Source: Motiliproteus sp. SC1-56
Lineage (GTDB): Bacteria; Pseudomonadota; Gammaproteobacteria; Pseudomonadales; Balneatricaceae
Direction: 5' to 3'
Assembly (NCBI RefSeq): GCF_017309075.1
Contig: NZ_JAEMGS010000004.1
Coordinates: 1-64,000 of the forward strand
Length of the DNA stretch: 64,000 nt
Below, one piece after another: positions 1-8,197 of the stretch. Numbering within the stretch: position 1 is the stretch's first letter; every line of letters begins with the position of its first letter. The notes under the pieces were generated by a model that worked only from the letters and a program-made list of their open reading frames with translations, had not been told where the DNA came from and did not search any database. The translations under genes and the position numbers were made by a program.

Positions 1-99
1 TCCGGAACCACCTGACTCCATCCCGAACTCAGAAGTGAAACGGTCCAGCGCCGATGGTAGTGTGGGGTCTCCCCATGTGAGAGTAGGTCATCGCCAAGC
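1..99 (+). rRNA. rrf: 5S ribosomal RNA, 3' part
   Basis: The first ~99 bases match the conserved body and 3' end of gammaproteobacterial 5S rRNA, including the CCGAACTCAGAAGTGAAAC and GAGAGTAGGTCATCGCCA segments. About 20 bases of the 5' end lie outside the window, so the gene is partial only because of the window edge. The orientation implies that the 16S and 23S genes of the operon lie upstream. A strong terminator follows 12 bases later. Confidence 0.95.
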
Positions 100-111
100 G
101 CCTTATCCTGA

Positions 112-144
112 GAAACCCCCGGCACACCGTGCCGGGGGTTTTTC
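112..144 (+). terminator. rRNA operon terminator, probably bidirectional
   Basis: An 11-bp perfect stem (AACCCCCGGCA / TGCCGGGGGTT) with a 5-base loop is followed by a T run on the plus strand. The minus strand also reads stem then TTTCT, so it could also stop transcription of the convergent gene ending at 245. Confidence 0.9.
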
Positions 145-244
145 GTCTGGGGCTATTCCTAGGGAAAAATCGCTAGGGCCGCGATGCCCTATCACTCCTT
201 CTCCTGGTAGCCAAAGGCATTGCCGTCGTCTTCTCTGCGGGCCT

Positions 245-880
245 TTACATCCCTTCAGCTTTTGCCATAAAGCCCATGTGTTTTGCGCTTTCAGCCAAAC
301 CGCCCTCGCCCGCTTGCCAGGTGATTTTACCGTCGCCGTCAGCGTCTGCGCCCTCCACCAACTGATGGCTCAGTGCCTGGATTTCCTCAACCTTCGCGCT
401 GGCTTCTGACGCGCTGTCGGCATCCAGTACCTGCTTCGCCAAAGTCAGGATTTTCTCCGCGCGGTCGGCGGTATTCGCGGCGGCGGTGGAAACATGCTCC
501 GCGTGAAGCTTGATCGCTTCACTGGCCCCCTCACTGGCGGCGGCGAGCCCGATATGCTTGCTTACCCCTTGGGCCGCCGCCAATACGCCGTAGCCGTTGC
601 CCGGCCCCTTTTCGGCCTGGCTGGGGTCGATCGCGTGGATGATATGCACGGTGTGGGTTTTCATCCAGGAGAGATCATCCGTTTTCTGAGCGGCCAGATC
701 GGCATGCTGGATGGCGATCTTTGCCTCGTCCATTGCGGTGGGTAACAAGCCTGCATTAGCCGGCGTGTCTTTCCAGCCACTGGTAACGTGGCCCATGTGG
801 GCATGGGCCATATTCATATCAGCACTGGCAGCGATACCGGCGAATCCGGCGCTCAGGACGAAAATGAGTGGTTTGATCAT
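245..880 (-). CDS. Secreted EF-hand-like protein of unknown function
   Basis: This 211-residue protein has a clear signal peptide (residues 1-20, ending in ASA), so it should be periplasmic or secreted. The mature N-terminus is Met/His-rich (MNMAHAHMGH). The middle is Ala/Glu-rich and probably helical. Near the C-terminus (about residues 179-186) is a calcium-binding-type loop DADGDGKI, but the usual acidic residue at loop position 12 is replaced by Ala, so metal binding is uncertain. The ATG is preceded by an AGAGGTG Shine-Dalgarno. The gene diverges from the ECF sigma operon at 1031 and shares a promoter-like motif with it, so it is probably a target of that sigma factor. I do not recognise a named family. 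Confidence 0.8.
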   Translation of the reverse strand: MIKPLIFVLSAGFAGIAASADMNMAHAHMGHVTSGWKDTPANAGLLPTAMDEAKIAIQHADLAAQKTDDLSWMKTHTVHIIHAIDPSQAEKGPGNGYGVLAAAQGVSKHIGLAAASEGASEAIKLHAEHVSTAAANTADRAEKILTLAKQVLDADSASEASAKVEEIQALSHQLVEGADADGDGKITWQAGEGGLAESAKHMGFMAKAEGM

Positions 881-917
881 GGTTCACCTCTTAGGTTTTG
901 GTCACGGTTACCCCCAT

Positions 918-943
918 CAACACGGCAGCCGTTAATTTATTCC
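918..943 (-). promoter_or_regulatory. Candidate ECF sigma promoter for the EF-hand gene
   Basis: Read on the minus strand this is GGAATAA, 12 bases, CGTGTTG, lying 38 bases before the ATG at 880. The same arrangement occurs on the plus strand before the sigma gene. The spacing is about three bases shorter than typical ECF promoters, so the exact -10 could be displaced. Confidence 0.55.
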
Positions 944-979
944 TGATTTATTTACTTGGATTTAATTGGCGCTATGCTC

Positions 980-1005
980 GGAATAATCCGGCCGCCAACG
1001 TGTTA
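980..1005 (+). promoter_or_regulatory. Candidate autoregulatory ECF sigma promoter
   Basis: GGAATAA, 12 bases, CGTGTTA on the plus strand, directly upstream of the ECF sigma gene and a near copy of the motif at 918-943 on the other strand. GGAA-type -35 and CGT-type -10 elements are usual for ECF sigma factors. Transcription would start near 1012, just before the Shine-Dalgarno. Confidence 0.55.
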
Positions 1006-1030
1006 GTTGGTCAGAGGTGAGACAACCCGT

Positions 1031-1537
1031 ATGAATTCGTTTGATCAACAACTGAGTGAGCAGATCCCGGCCCTGCGCCGCTACGCCAGGAGCCTTTTGC
1101 ATAGCGGTTCGCAGGCTGACGATCTGGTACAGGACTGTTTGACCCGCGCTTTGGAGCGGCAGCACCTGTGGCAGGCGGGTACCGACCTCAGGGCCTGGCT
1201 GTTCACCCTGATGCACAACCTGTTCGTTAACCAGCTGCGTAGAAACGCGCGGCAACCGGTGGCCGTCACCTTGGTTGAGGACACCCCTGGCGATGTGGTC
1301 ATTGGGCCAGAGCAGGTTGCCCGCAACCAGCAGCTGCACCGGCAGATGGCGCGGCTGCCTTTTCCCCAGCGCGAGGTGCTGGCCCTGGTGGCGCTGGAGG
1401 GCTTCACCTACCAACAGGTGGCGGAAATTTTGGATATTCCGATCGGCACTGTCATGTCGCGGCTGAACCGTGCCCGTGAATCCATGCGCCAGTGGTTGTA
1501 CAGCGAACCGGGTAGCGGGCTTCGGAGGGTCAAGTAG
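1031..1537 (+). CDS. ECF-type RNA polymerase sigma factor
   Basis: This 168-residue sigma-70 family protein has region 2 at about residues 11-75 (DDLVQDCLTRALER) and region 4 at about 105-155, with the helix-turn-helix FTYQQVAEILDIPIGTVMSR. There is no region 1 or 3, the ECF architecture. The ATG at 1031 is chosen because AGAGGTGAG precedes it at good spacing; a TTG 24 bases upstream has no such site. Its stop overlaps the GTG of the anti-sigma gene by one base, so the two are translationally coupled. The signal sensed cannot be told from sequence. Confidence 0.93.
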   Translation: MNSFDQQLSEQIPALRRYARSLLHSGSQADDLVQDCLTRALERQHLWQAGTDLRAWLFTLMHNLFVNQLRRNARQPVAVTLVEDTPGDVVIGPEQVARNQQLHRQMARLPFPQREVLALVALEGFTYQQVAEILDIPIGTVMSRLNRARESMRQWLYSEPGSGLRRVK

Positions 1538-2292
1538 TGAAGACACCCATTAGCGAGCGTGACCTGCACGCCTTTGTCGATGGCTTGCTGCCGCCGGAGC
1601 GTGCTGAGGATGTTCGGGAGTGGCTTGCCAGCCACCCGGACGATGCCGCCCGGGTGGCGGATTTTCGCCAGCTTAACGAGGAACTGCGTCTGGCCTATCC
1701 CACGCCGACCGGCCCGCTGCCTGAGCCCCGGCCCCGCCGGTCTTTGCCGCGCTGGGCGATTGCCGCGGCCATGGCCGGCTTAACCCTGTTCGGCGGCATT
1801 GGCGGCTGGCATTTGAATACCTATATGCAGCCCGCTGCCCGCCCGGCGCTGGCAGATCTTTCCCAGCGCCTGGTGCAGCCGGCACGGGTGTCGCATCAGG
1901 TGTACACTCCCGAGGTCCTGCATCCGGTGGAGGTGCGACGCGAGCAGCAGCAACACCTGGTGGGCTGGCTGTCCAAGCGTCTGGGCCAGCCGGTCAGCGC
2001 GCCGGATCTCGCATCCCAGGGCTTCGAGCTGATCGGGGGGCGGCTGCTGCCGGCCACCGATGGGCCGGCGGCGCTGTTCATGTACGAGAACAGCGTTGGG
2101 CAGCGGCTCACGCTCTACGTGCGTCAGGCAGATGACCCGCGCGAGCAAACTGCCTTTCGACGGTTCAGCGCCGAAGGGCTGAACAGCTTTTACTGGATCG
2201 ACAACGGATTGGGCTACGCGCTGACCGGCGACATCAATGTTGAGCAGCTGATGGAGAGCGCCAACCAGGTTTACCGTCAGCTGACGCTCTAG
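1537..2292 (+). CDS. Membrane anti-sigma factor (zinc-less type)
   Basis: This 251-residue protein starts at GTG in the overlap with the sigma gene stop. Its N-terminal ~55 residues (SERDLHAFVDGLLPPERA onward) are the cytoplasmic anti-sigma domain, but they lack the His-Cys-Cys zinc motif of the ZAS class. A single transmembrane helix lies at about residues 72-92, followed by a periplasmic domain of about 155 residues. This layout fits an inner-membrane anti-sigma factor that releases its ECF partner on an envelope signal. The gene converges on the efflux adaptor gene with a gap of 25 bases. Confidence 0.88.
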   Translation: MKTPISERDLHAFVDGLLPPERAEDVREWLASHPDDAARVADFRQLNEELRLAYPTPTGPLPEPRPRRSLPRWAIAAAMAGLTLFGGIGGWHLNTYMQPAARPALADLSQRLVQPARVSHQVYTPEVLHPVEVRREQQQHLVGWLSKRLGQPVSAPDLASQGFELIGGRLLPATDGPAALFMYENSVGQRLTLYVRQADDPREQTAFRRFSAEGLNSFYWIDNGLGYALTGDINVEQLMESANQVYRQLTL

Positions 2293-2317
2293 CGGTGCGG
2301 GTTCAGCTCTCTTGTGG

Positions 2318-3376
2318 CTAGCCCGAAGGCATGACTGGCAGCAGCGCCTCGCCCGCCTGCAGCCCGGACACCACTATCCACTGGCCGTCCACCTCCCCGC
2401 CCAGGCGCACGAAGCGGCGCTCCGGCCCTGCGGGTGTCGATACCCACACCAGGTTGAGCTGCCCCACCTGCGCTACGCGCTCTTGAGGAATCAGCAGCAG
2501 AGTCTCCTCTCCGGCCGGCACCTCCAGCTCGGCATAGAGCCCGGGGAGGAGGCGTTCGTCCTGGTCAATACGGGCCTTGACCAGAAAGCTTCGCGAGCCG
2601 GGATCGGCGCTCGGCACCAGCTCTTCCAGGGTGGCGTTCAGGCTGATCTGCAGGGACGGCACCGACACCCTCAACGTCTGCTGGGGCTCAAGCGCAAGGG
2701 CCCTTTCCTCGCGCACCCGGGCTTCGATCCTGAGGGTTCCCGGGTTGTAGATTGACAGCAGCGCCTGCCCGGGTGAGGCGGTATCACCGGGTTCGGCCAG
2801 GCGATCGACAACCCGGCCGTCGATGGGCGATTCAATGCGGGTGTAACTTAGCGCCGCCTGGGCTTCTTTAACCCGCTGCCGCGCCGAGGCCAGCTCTGCC
2901 GTCAGGCTGTTGAATTCGGCCCGTGCCCGATCCAGGTCCGCCTGGGCCACCAGCTTGCGTTGATAGAGCCCTTCAATACGCTCCCGACTGGCGCGTGCTT
3001 GCTGCAGCCGGGCTTGTGCGGCCCTAACCTGTTCCTCGCTTTGGGCCAGGCGGGACTTGAGGTCCCGCTGGTCCAGTTCCACCAGCAGCTGACCGGTGCG
3101 GACCGTATCCCCGGCGCGCACGTGGACAGCCTCAATGGTCGCCAGCAGGCGTGATGAAATTACCGACGCCTGCTTGGCCTGCACGCCGGCGGGAACCGCC
3201 TCGATGCGGGTGCGGGTGACCGCGCGTACCGGAACCTGATCGCCGGTCGGTACGGCACGGGGCGCATTCAGTCCGGGGGCCAGGCGTTCGCTGAACAGCC
3301 CCGCCAGGTAGGCGACGATCAGCAGTAGCCCGACCACCGCCAATAACGGCAGAACCAGTTTTCTGGCCTTGCTCAT
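2318..3376 (-). CDS. RND efflux periplasmic adaptor (membrane fusion protein)
   Basis: This 352-residue protein has an N-terminal membrane anchor (about residues 8-28), a split lipoyl/barrel-sandwich domain (VHVRAGDTVRTGQLLVELD), a helical hairpin rich in Gln/Ala/Arg, and C-terminal beta-barrel and membrane-proximal domains. It would link the inner-membrane pump at 3382 to an outer-membrane channel, which is not encoded here. An in-frame GTG at 3385 overlaps the pump stop codon, but GAGGAG lies eight bases before the ATG at 3376, so the ATG is preferred. The pump-first gene order is opposite to acrAB. Confidence 0.92.
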   Translation of the reverse strand: MSKARKLVLPLLAVVGLLLIVAYLAGLFSERLAPGLNAPRAVPTGDQVPVRAVTRTRIEAVPAGVQAKQASVISSRLLATIEAVHVRAGDTVRTGQLLVELDQRDLKSRLAQSEEQVRAAQARLQQARASRERIEGLYQRKLVAQADLDRARAEFNSLTAELASARQRVKEAQAALSYTRIESPIDGRVVDRLAEPGDTASPGQALLSIYNPGTLRIEARVREERALALEPQQTLRVSVPSLQISLNATLEELVPSADPGSRSFLVKARIDQDERLLPGLYAELEVPAGEETLLLIPQERVAQVGQLNLVWVSTPAGPERRFVRLGGEVDGQWIVVSGLQAGEALLPVMPSG

Positions 3377-3381
3377 GGGTG

Positions 3382-6300
3382 TCACTCCTCGTTAACAGCC
3401 GCCTCGGGGCGATCAAATACCAACAGGTAAACCACCGGCACCACCAGCAGGGTAAACAGGGTCGAGGCGATAATGCCGAAGATGATCGCCAGGGCCAGGC
3501 CGCTGAAGACCGGGTCGAGAATTATCACCAGGTTCCCCAGCAGGGTGGTGCCCGCGGTCAGGAGCACCGGGCGCATGCGCACCGCGCCGGCCTGGATCAG
3601 GGCCTCTTTGATACTGGCTCCCTCTGCCCGCGCCTGGCTGATGAACTCCACCAGGATCAGTGAATTGCGCACCACGATACCGGCCAGGGCGATCATGCCG
3701 ATCATCGCCGTGGCGGTGAACAGCACCGGCTCCGGGGCGCCGGCCACCACCCGTTCGCCAAACTGATTCAGCAGCCAGAATCCGGGCATGATTCCGATCA
3801 CCGTCAGCGGGATCGCCAGCATGATGATCAGCGACAGGGCCGCGGAGCCGGTCTGCGCCCGCAGCACGAAAAAGATCCCCAGCAGCGCGAAGATGAACGC
3901 CAGTCCCATGTCGCGGAACACGTCCTTGGTGATGCGCCACTCGCCCTCACCGGTCCAGCGGATATCGGTACCCGGAGGCAGACTCCAGCCCAGACCCGCC
4001 CCGGAGTTGATAAAGGTGCGCTGCTGCCAGTCGCTGCTCTCGCCGGGGGCTTTGCCCAGGTCCGCATGCACATCGGCGATGATCTCGGCCGGGGTGCGTC
4101 CGTTGAGTTCCGCGGTGACGTAGATGATCGGCTGCTGATCCTTGCGCAGTCGGGCGGGCTCCGCCGGCAGTTCTACGAATTCGCCCAGTTCGCCCAGGGC
4201 CACCAGCGGCTGCGGCGCGGCGTCCAGTACGCCCTCGTTCTGTTGTTGCACCACCCCGGGCCGTCCCTTGAGCTGCAAGCGCTCGAAGTCGCTGGCACCG
4301 GTGCGCTGGTCCGACGGCAGGCGCAGTTCGACCGGCAACGGCCGGGCTTCCCGGGGCTGCTGCAGGTAGCCCGCCACCAAGCCGCCGTTGGCAAGCGCCA
4401 GCAGCTGGTTGGCATCGTCGGTCGAGACCCCGGACAGGGCCGCTTTCTGCTTGTCTAACACAAAGCGCAGCCGCTGGGCGGGCTGCTCCAGGCTGGCATC
4501 GATCTCCACCACGTGAGGTTCCTGCGCCAGCCTGGCCATCAGTTGCCGCGCCGCTTCTTGCTGGCGGGCATAGGGCACCAGGGTGTCTGCGGTCACCTCG
4601 GCCACCAGGGTGCTCATGACCGGCGGTCCCGGCGGGACTTCCACCACCTTGACCGTCACGCCCCCGGCATTGAGGGGGTGCAGCAGCTGACGCAGCCGCA
4701 AGACCACCGCGTGGGACTGGTGCTCCCGCTCGGACTTGTCGACGAGGGTCAGGCGCAAGTCCGCCTGGTGGGGTTGGGTGCGCAGGTAGTACTGGCGCAC
4801 CATGCCGTTGAAATCGATGGGGGAGGGCTCCCCGACAAAGGCCGCCACCGCGGTGACCTCCGGCAGGCGTCGGACCTGCAGCGACACCCGCTGCGCCATC
4901 GCCGCGGTCTGCTCCAGGGTGCTGCCCTCGGGGAGGTCGATCACGATCTGCACTTCGCTCTTGTTGTCGAAGGGCAGCAGCTTCAGCGGCACCAGGCGCA
5001 ACAGCGGCAGGGCCGCCGCCAGCAGGAACAGCCCGAGCACGACCCACAGCAGCCACCGGGCCCGGTTCCTGTGTGCTAGGAGGGGGGCCAGCAGCCCCCG
5101 GTAGGCAGCTTCCATCGAGGAGGGTGGGGCGCTCTCCGTGGTGGTGTTTGGGCGCAGCAGGCGGGAGGCCAGCCAGGGCGTCACCAGGAACGCCACCAGG
5201 GTGCTGACGCCCACGCTGACCGGCACGTTGAAGGCCATCGGCGCCATGTAGGGCCCCATCATGCCGGTGATATAGGCCAGGGGCAGGAACGCGAGAACGA
5301 TCGCCAGGGTCGACATCAGCAGCGGCACCCGGATTTCCCGTATCGCCGTCACCACCCGCTCTGCGGTGCCGCCTTCGCCGCCGCGCATAAACCGCTCGAT
5401 GTTGTCGACGCCGGTAATCGGGTCGTCCACCAGCAGCCCCAGGGAGAGAATCAGGGCGAACAGGGTGACCCGGTTGATGGTGTAGCCGAACCAAAGGTCC
5501 AGGGCCAGGGTGATGCCGTAACAGATCGGCACCGCCAGCCCCACCACCAGCGCCGGGCGCCAGCCCAGGAATACGCCGATAAACACCACCACGGTGAACA
5601 CCGCGAAGGCGAGGCTGGAGACCAGGTTGTTGACCTTGTCGTTGGCGGTCTGGCCGTAATCGCGCAGCACCGTTACCTGGATCTCCGGCGGCAGCAGTTC
5701 GGCCTGGAGCCGGGCCACCTCGGCGTGCACCGCTGCGGCCACCGCCACGGCGTTGCTGCCGCGCTGCTTGGCGATACTGATCGCCACCATGGGGCGGCCT
5801 TCAGCCTCTTCTGGGTTGGCAAAATCGATCCAGCTGTAGCGGGATGGCTCCGCCGGACCATCGACCACCGCCGCCACGTCCTGCAGGTAGACGGGGGTGG
5901 CGTCGACCACGTTCACCACCTGGTTGCGCAGGGCGTCCAGATCGTCGAAAAAGTCGCCGCCTTCGAGCTGCAGGGTGCGGTTGCCCAGGGAGAGGGCGCC
6001 GGCACTCTGGCGCAGGTTGGACTGGGCGATGGCCGCGGCCACCTCTATCGGCGTGGTCAGGCGCGCGGCCAGGCGCTCGGGGTCGAGCTGTACCTGCACC
6101 TTTCGCTCGCGCCCGCCCACCACCTGAATTTCACTCACCTGGGGCAGGGCCTGCAGGCCGGTGGTGAGTTCGTCGGCCACGCGGCGCAGCTCGAAGTCAC
6201 TGTAGCGTCCGGGGTCACTGCTCCACAGCCCCAGTAGCAGAATCGCCACGTCGTCCACCTCCACCGGCCTGACCTGCCAGTTGCTGACGATGGCCGGCAC

Positions 6301-6672
6301 CTGGTCCTGGTGGGAATAGAGCTTGTTGTAGGTGTTGAGCAGCGCGTCTTCGCGATCTTCCCCCACGAAAAAACGCAGGGTGACGTTCGCGCCGCCGCCA
6401 AAGGAGCTGGCGTAGAGGTGTTCGACCCCGGGAATCTGGGCCAGCAGCTTTTCCAGCGGCTGGGTGACCTGGCGCTCGATCTGCGTGGCGTCAAGCCCCG
6501 GCACCGCCACCCTGACATCCACCATTGGCACCACGATCTGCGGCTCTTCCTCGCGCGGCGTCCACTGCAGCGCGATCGCTCCCGCCAGCAGTGCTACCGC
6601 GAAGATCAGCGCCGGCAGGCCGCCGCCCAGGGCGCCTTCGACGATGCGATCCAGCCAGTCGGGTTTATTCAT
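3382..6672 (-). CDS. RND-family efflux permease (AcrB/HAE-1 type)
   Basis: This 1096-residue inner-membrane proton-driven pump starts MNKPDWLDRI. The first transmembrane helix (about residues 18-34) is followed by a large porter loop, a block of transmembrane helices, a second large loop and a last helix block ending in VVPVVYLLVF. The duplicated RND architecture is clear, including the LSLGLLVDDPI segment of helix 4. Substrates cannot be assigned. The reading frame stays open to 6780, but the upstream 36 residues look non-coding and the ATG at 6672 sits inside the stop of the small ORF at 6665-6844 (AATGAATAA), suggesting coupling. The adaptor gene follows directly. Confidence 0.93.
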   Translation of the reverse strand: MNKPDWLDRIVEGALGGGLPALIFAVALLAGAIALQWTPREEEPQIVVPMVDVRVAVPGLDATQIERQVTQPLEKLLAQIPGVEHLYASSFGGGANVTLRFFVGEDREDALLNTYNKLYSHQDQVPAIVSNWQVRPVEVDDVAILLLGLWSSDPGRYSDFELRRVADELTTGLQALPQVSEIQVVGGRERKVQVQLDPERLAARLTTPIEVAAAIAQSNLRQSAGALSLGNRTLQLEGGDFFDDLDALRNQVVNVVDATPVYLQDVAAVVDGPAEPSRYSWIDFANPEEAEGRPMVAISIAKQRGSNAVAVAAAVHAEVARLQAELLPPEIQVTVLRDYGQTANDKVNNLVSSLAFAVFTVVVFIGVFLGWRPALVVGLAVPICYGITLALDLWFGYTINRVTLFALILSLGLLVDDPITGVDNIERFMRGGEGGTAERVVTAIREIRVPLLMSTLAIVLAFLPLAYITGMMGPYMAPMAFNVPVSVGVSTLVAFLVTPWLASRLLRPNTTTESAPPSSMEAAYRGLLAPLLAHRNRARWLLWVVLGLFLLAAALPLLRLVPLKLLPFDNKSEVQIVIDLPEGSTLEQTAAMAQRVSLQVRRLPEVTAVAAFVGEPSPIDFNGMVRQYYLRTQPHQADLRLTLVDKSEREHQSHAVVLRLRQLLHPLNAGGVTVKVVEVPPGPPVMSTLVAEVTADTLVPYARQQEAARQLMARLAQEPHVVEIDASLEQPAQRLRFVLDKQKAALSGVSTDDANQLLALANGGLVAGYLQQPREARPLPVELRLPSDQRTGASDFERLQLKGRPGVVQQQNEGVLDAAPQPLVALGELGEFVELPAEPARLRKDQQPIIYVTAELNGRTPAEIIADVHADLGKAPGESSDWQQRTFINSGAGLGWSLPPGTDIRWTGEGEWRITKDVFRDMGLAFIFALLGIFFVLRAQTGSAALSLIIMLAIPLTVIGIMPGFWLLNQFGERVVAGAPEPVLFTATAMIGMIALAGIVVRNSLILVEFISQARAEGASIKEALIQAGAVRMRPVLLTAGTTLLGNLVIILDPVFSGLALAIIFGIIASTLFTLLVVPVVYLLVFDRPEAAVNEE

Positions 6673-6844
6673 TGGCTTCGTCCAAGGTGGCCGGCCCCGC
6701 CAGCGGTGCGGGCGGCATCCGCTTGCGTTGCTTGCATATTCGATAATAGAGGATCTGGCGCCCATCGTGCGCTGAGACACCTTCGCAGGCCGGTTCCTGC
6801 CACCGGTGTTCGGCGGAGTGGTCTATAAACAGGTTCTGGTTCAT
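6665..6844 (-). CDS. Small protein upstream of the RND pump, unknown function
   Basis: This ORF of 59 residues begins MNQNLFIDHSAEH and ends in an overlap with the pump start codon (eight bases shared). An upstream in-frame ATG at 6862 would add six residues. It contains two Cys, a basic central stretch (RICKQRKR) and no membrane segment. A TATACT -10-like hexamer lies just upstream on this strand, so the message may have almost no leader. The start/stop overlap is the main evidence that it is translated; it could instead be a short leader ORF. No family recognised. Confidence 0.4.
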   Translation of the reverse strand: MNQNLFIDHSAEHRWQEPACEGVSAHDGRQILYYRICKQRKRMPPAPLAGPATLDEANE

Positions 6845-6866
6845 GCCGCACAGTATAATCATTGTT

Positions 6867-6878
6867 TAGACATGGCTA
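6867..6878. promoter_or_regulatory. Candidate operator dyad between rhodanese and pump genes
   Basis: TAGACATGGCTA is a dyad of the form TAGnCATGnCTA in the divergent promoter gap, flanked by TTGTTT and AAACAA as an outer inverted pair. TATAAT at 6854-6859 on the plus strand is a possible -10 for the rhodanese gene. No regulator gene is adjacent. Confidence 0.25.
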
Positions 6879-6930
6879 CATTAGCAAAAACAAATTAATA
6901 TCCCCGTCAGCCATCAGAGGAGTAAACACC

Positions 6931-7296
6931 ATGCTGACCCCCATTCCCGAGCTGATTCGTTCCATCAGCCCCAACGTTCGCACCCTCAGTGCCGAGCAGG
7001 CCCTGGCCGAGGCGGCAGAGCACCCCAACAGCTTAGTGATCGATGTCCGTGAGCCGGGGGAAGTCGCCGAGCGGCCAATCAAGGGTTCGATCAATATTCC
7101 CCGTGGCGTGCTGGAGATGAAACTCAGTACCCAGTACAACGACCCGCAACTGCCCATCTATCTGCACTGCGCCACCGGCGCACGGGCGACCCTGTCGGCG
7201 GAGCAGTTGCAACGTATCGGCTACCGTAACGTGACTGTCATCGGCTGCCCGATCGATACCCTGGAAGGGGTGTGCAACCGGGAGAACTGCGCATGA
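6931..7296 (+). CDS. Rhodanese-like domain protein (sulfurtransferase)
   Basis: This 121-residue protein consists of a single rhodanese domain. The motif VIDVREPGEVAERPIKGSIN and the active-site loop HCATGARATLSA are typical of GlpE/PspE-like proteins, with Cys in the catalytic position. The ATG at 6931 is preceded by AGAGGAG; the frame runs open upstream to 6862 without another good site. No signal peptide is visible, so it should be cytoplasmic. It overlaps the DsbA-like gene by four bases (ATGA), so the two form an operon, probably handling thiol or persulfide chemistry (inference). Confidence 0.9.
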   Translation: MLTPIPELIRSISPNVRTLSAEQALAEAAEHPNSLVIDVREPGEVAERPIKGSINIPRGVLEMKLSTQYNDPQLPIYLHCATGARATLSAEQLQRIGYRNVTVIGCPIDTLEGVCNRENCA

Positions 7297-7946
7297 CCCT
7301 GCCCATCGACTACTACAGCGATATTCTCTGTGTGTGGGCGTGGATCGCCCAGAAGCGGGTGGAGGAGCTGGACCGGCAGTGGGGTAGCCAGGTGGCGATC
7401 CGCAGCCGGTTTATCGATGTATTCGGCGACGCCCATGGCCGTCTCCATAAGCAGTGGCAGGATCGCGGCGGCTTCGAGGGCTTTGCCGAGCACGTGGTCA
7501 ACGCCGCCGCGCCCTACGCCACCGCGCCGGTCAATCCCATTATCTGGCGCGAGGTGCGCCCCACCAGCAGCCTGCCGGCCCATCTGCTGATCAAGGCTGC
7601 TGAGCTGGTCAGCGGCAGTGAGGCTTCAGACCGCCTGGCGCTGGCACTGCGGCACGGATTTTTTGTCGAGGCGCGGGATATCAGCCAGCGCGACACCCTG
7701 ATCGCGATCGCCCAGGAGCAGAAAGTTGATACCAAGGCGCTGCGCCAGCATCTCGACGACGGGCGCGCCATGGCGGCGCTGATGGCCGACTATCAGCAGG
7801 CGCGGCAACAGAACTTGCAGGGCAGCCCCTGCTGGATCATGAACGAAGGCCGGCAAACCCTGTACGGCAACGTGGGCTACCGGGTGCTGAATGCCAATGT
7901 CGAGGAGCTGCTCAAGCGCCCCGCCGACGAAGCCTGCTGGTGCTGA
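7293..7946 (+). CDS. DsbA-family thioredoxin-fold oxidoreductase (2-hydroxychromene isomerase-like)
   Basis: This 217-residue protein belongs to the DSBA-like thioredoxin-fold group (PF01323 type). The N-terminal motif is DYYSDILCVWAW, with one Cys where DsbA has CxxC, and the usual cis-Pro region is GSPCWIMNEGR. It has no signal peptide, so it is cytoplasmic like the HCCA isomerase/FrnE branch rather than a periplasmic disulfide oxidase. The C-terminus ends in CWC, two extra Cys that could serve in thiol exchange. Its start overlaps the rhodanese stop codon. Substrate unknown. Confidence 0.85.
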   Translation: MTLPIDYYSDILCVWAWIAQKRVEELDRQWGSQVAIRSRFIDVFGDAHGRLHKQWQDRGGFEGFAEHVVNAAAPYATAPVNPIIWREVRPTSSLPAHLLIKAAELVSGSEASDRLALALRHGFFVEARDISQRDTLIAIAQEQKVDTKALRQHLDDGRAMAALMADYQQARQQNLQGSPCWIMNEGRQTLYGNVGYRVLNANVEELLKRPADEACWC

Positions 7947-8197
7947 CCCGGTCGGCCCTGCCCGTCATGGCCCGCTTAGCGGGCCCCCGAGCCCCATCGG
8001 GACGATAATCTCACGCAGCGCTTGACGCACGACTGCATCCGGCCCAGGATGCGCCTCTGTGTTTGCACCGCGACGGAAATTGTTCGGGAGATCAAGCGAG
8101 TGGACGACTCGTGTGGCTCCCGGGCGCGTGCCTGTCACCATCCAACAGCCAGGTTCCGCCCAGTGCGGGGCGCTTGATCGGAGTCACCGCTAACCCC

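Noticed and set aside
7969-7985. GGCCCGCTTAGCGGGCC hairpin as terminator of the rhodanese operon
   Set aside because: The stem is good but it is not followed by a T run, so intrinsic termination is not supported.
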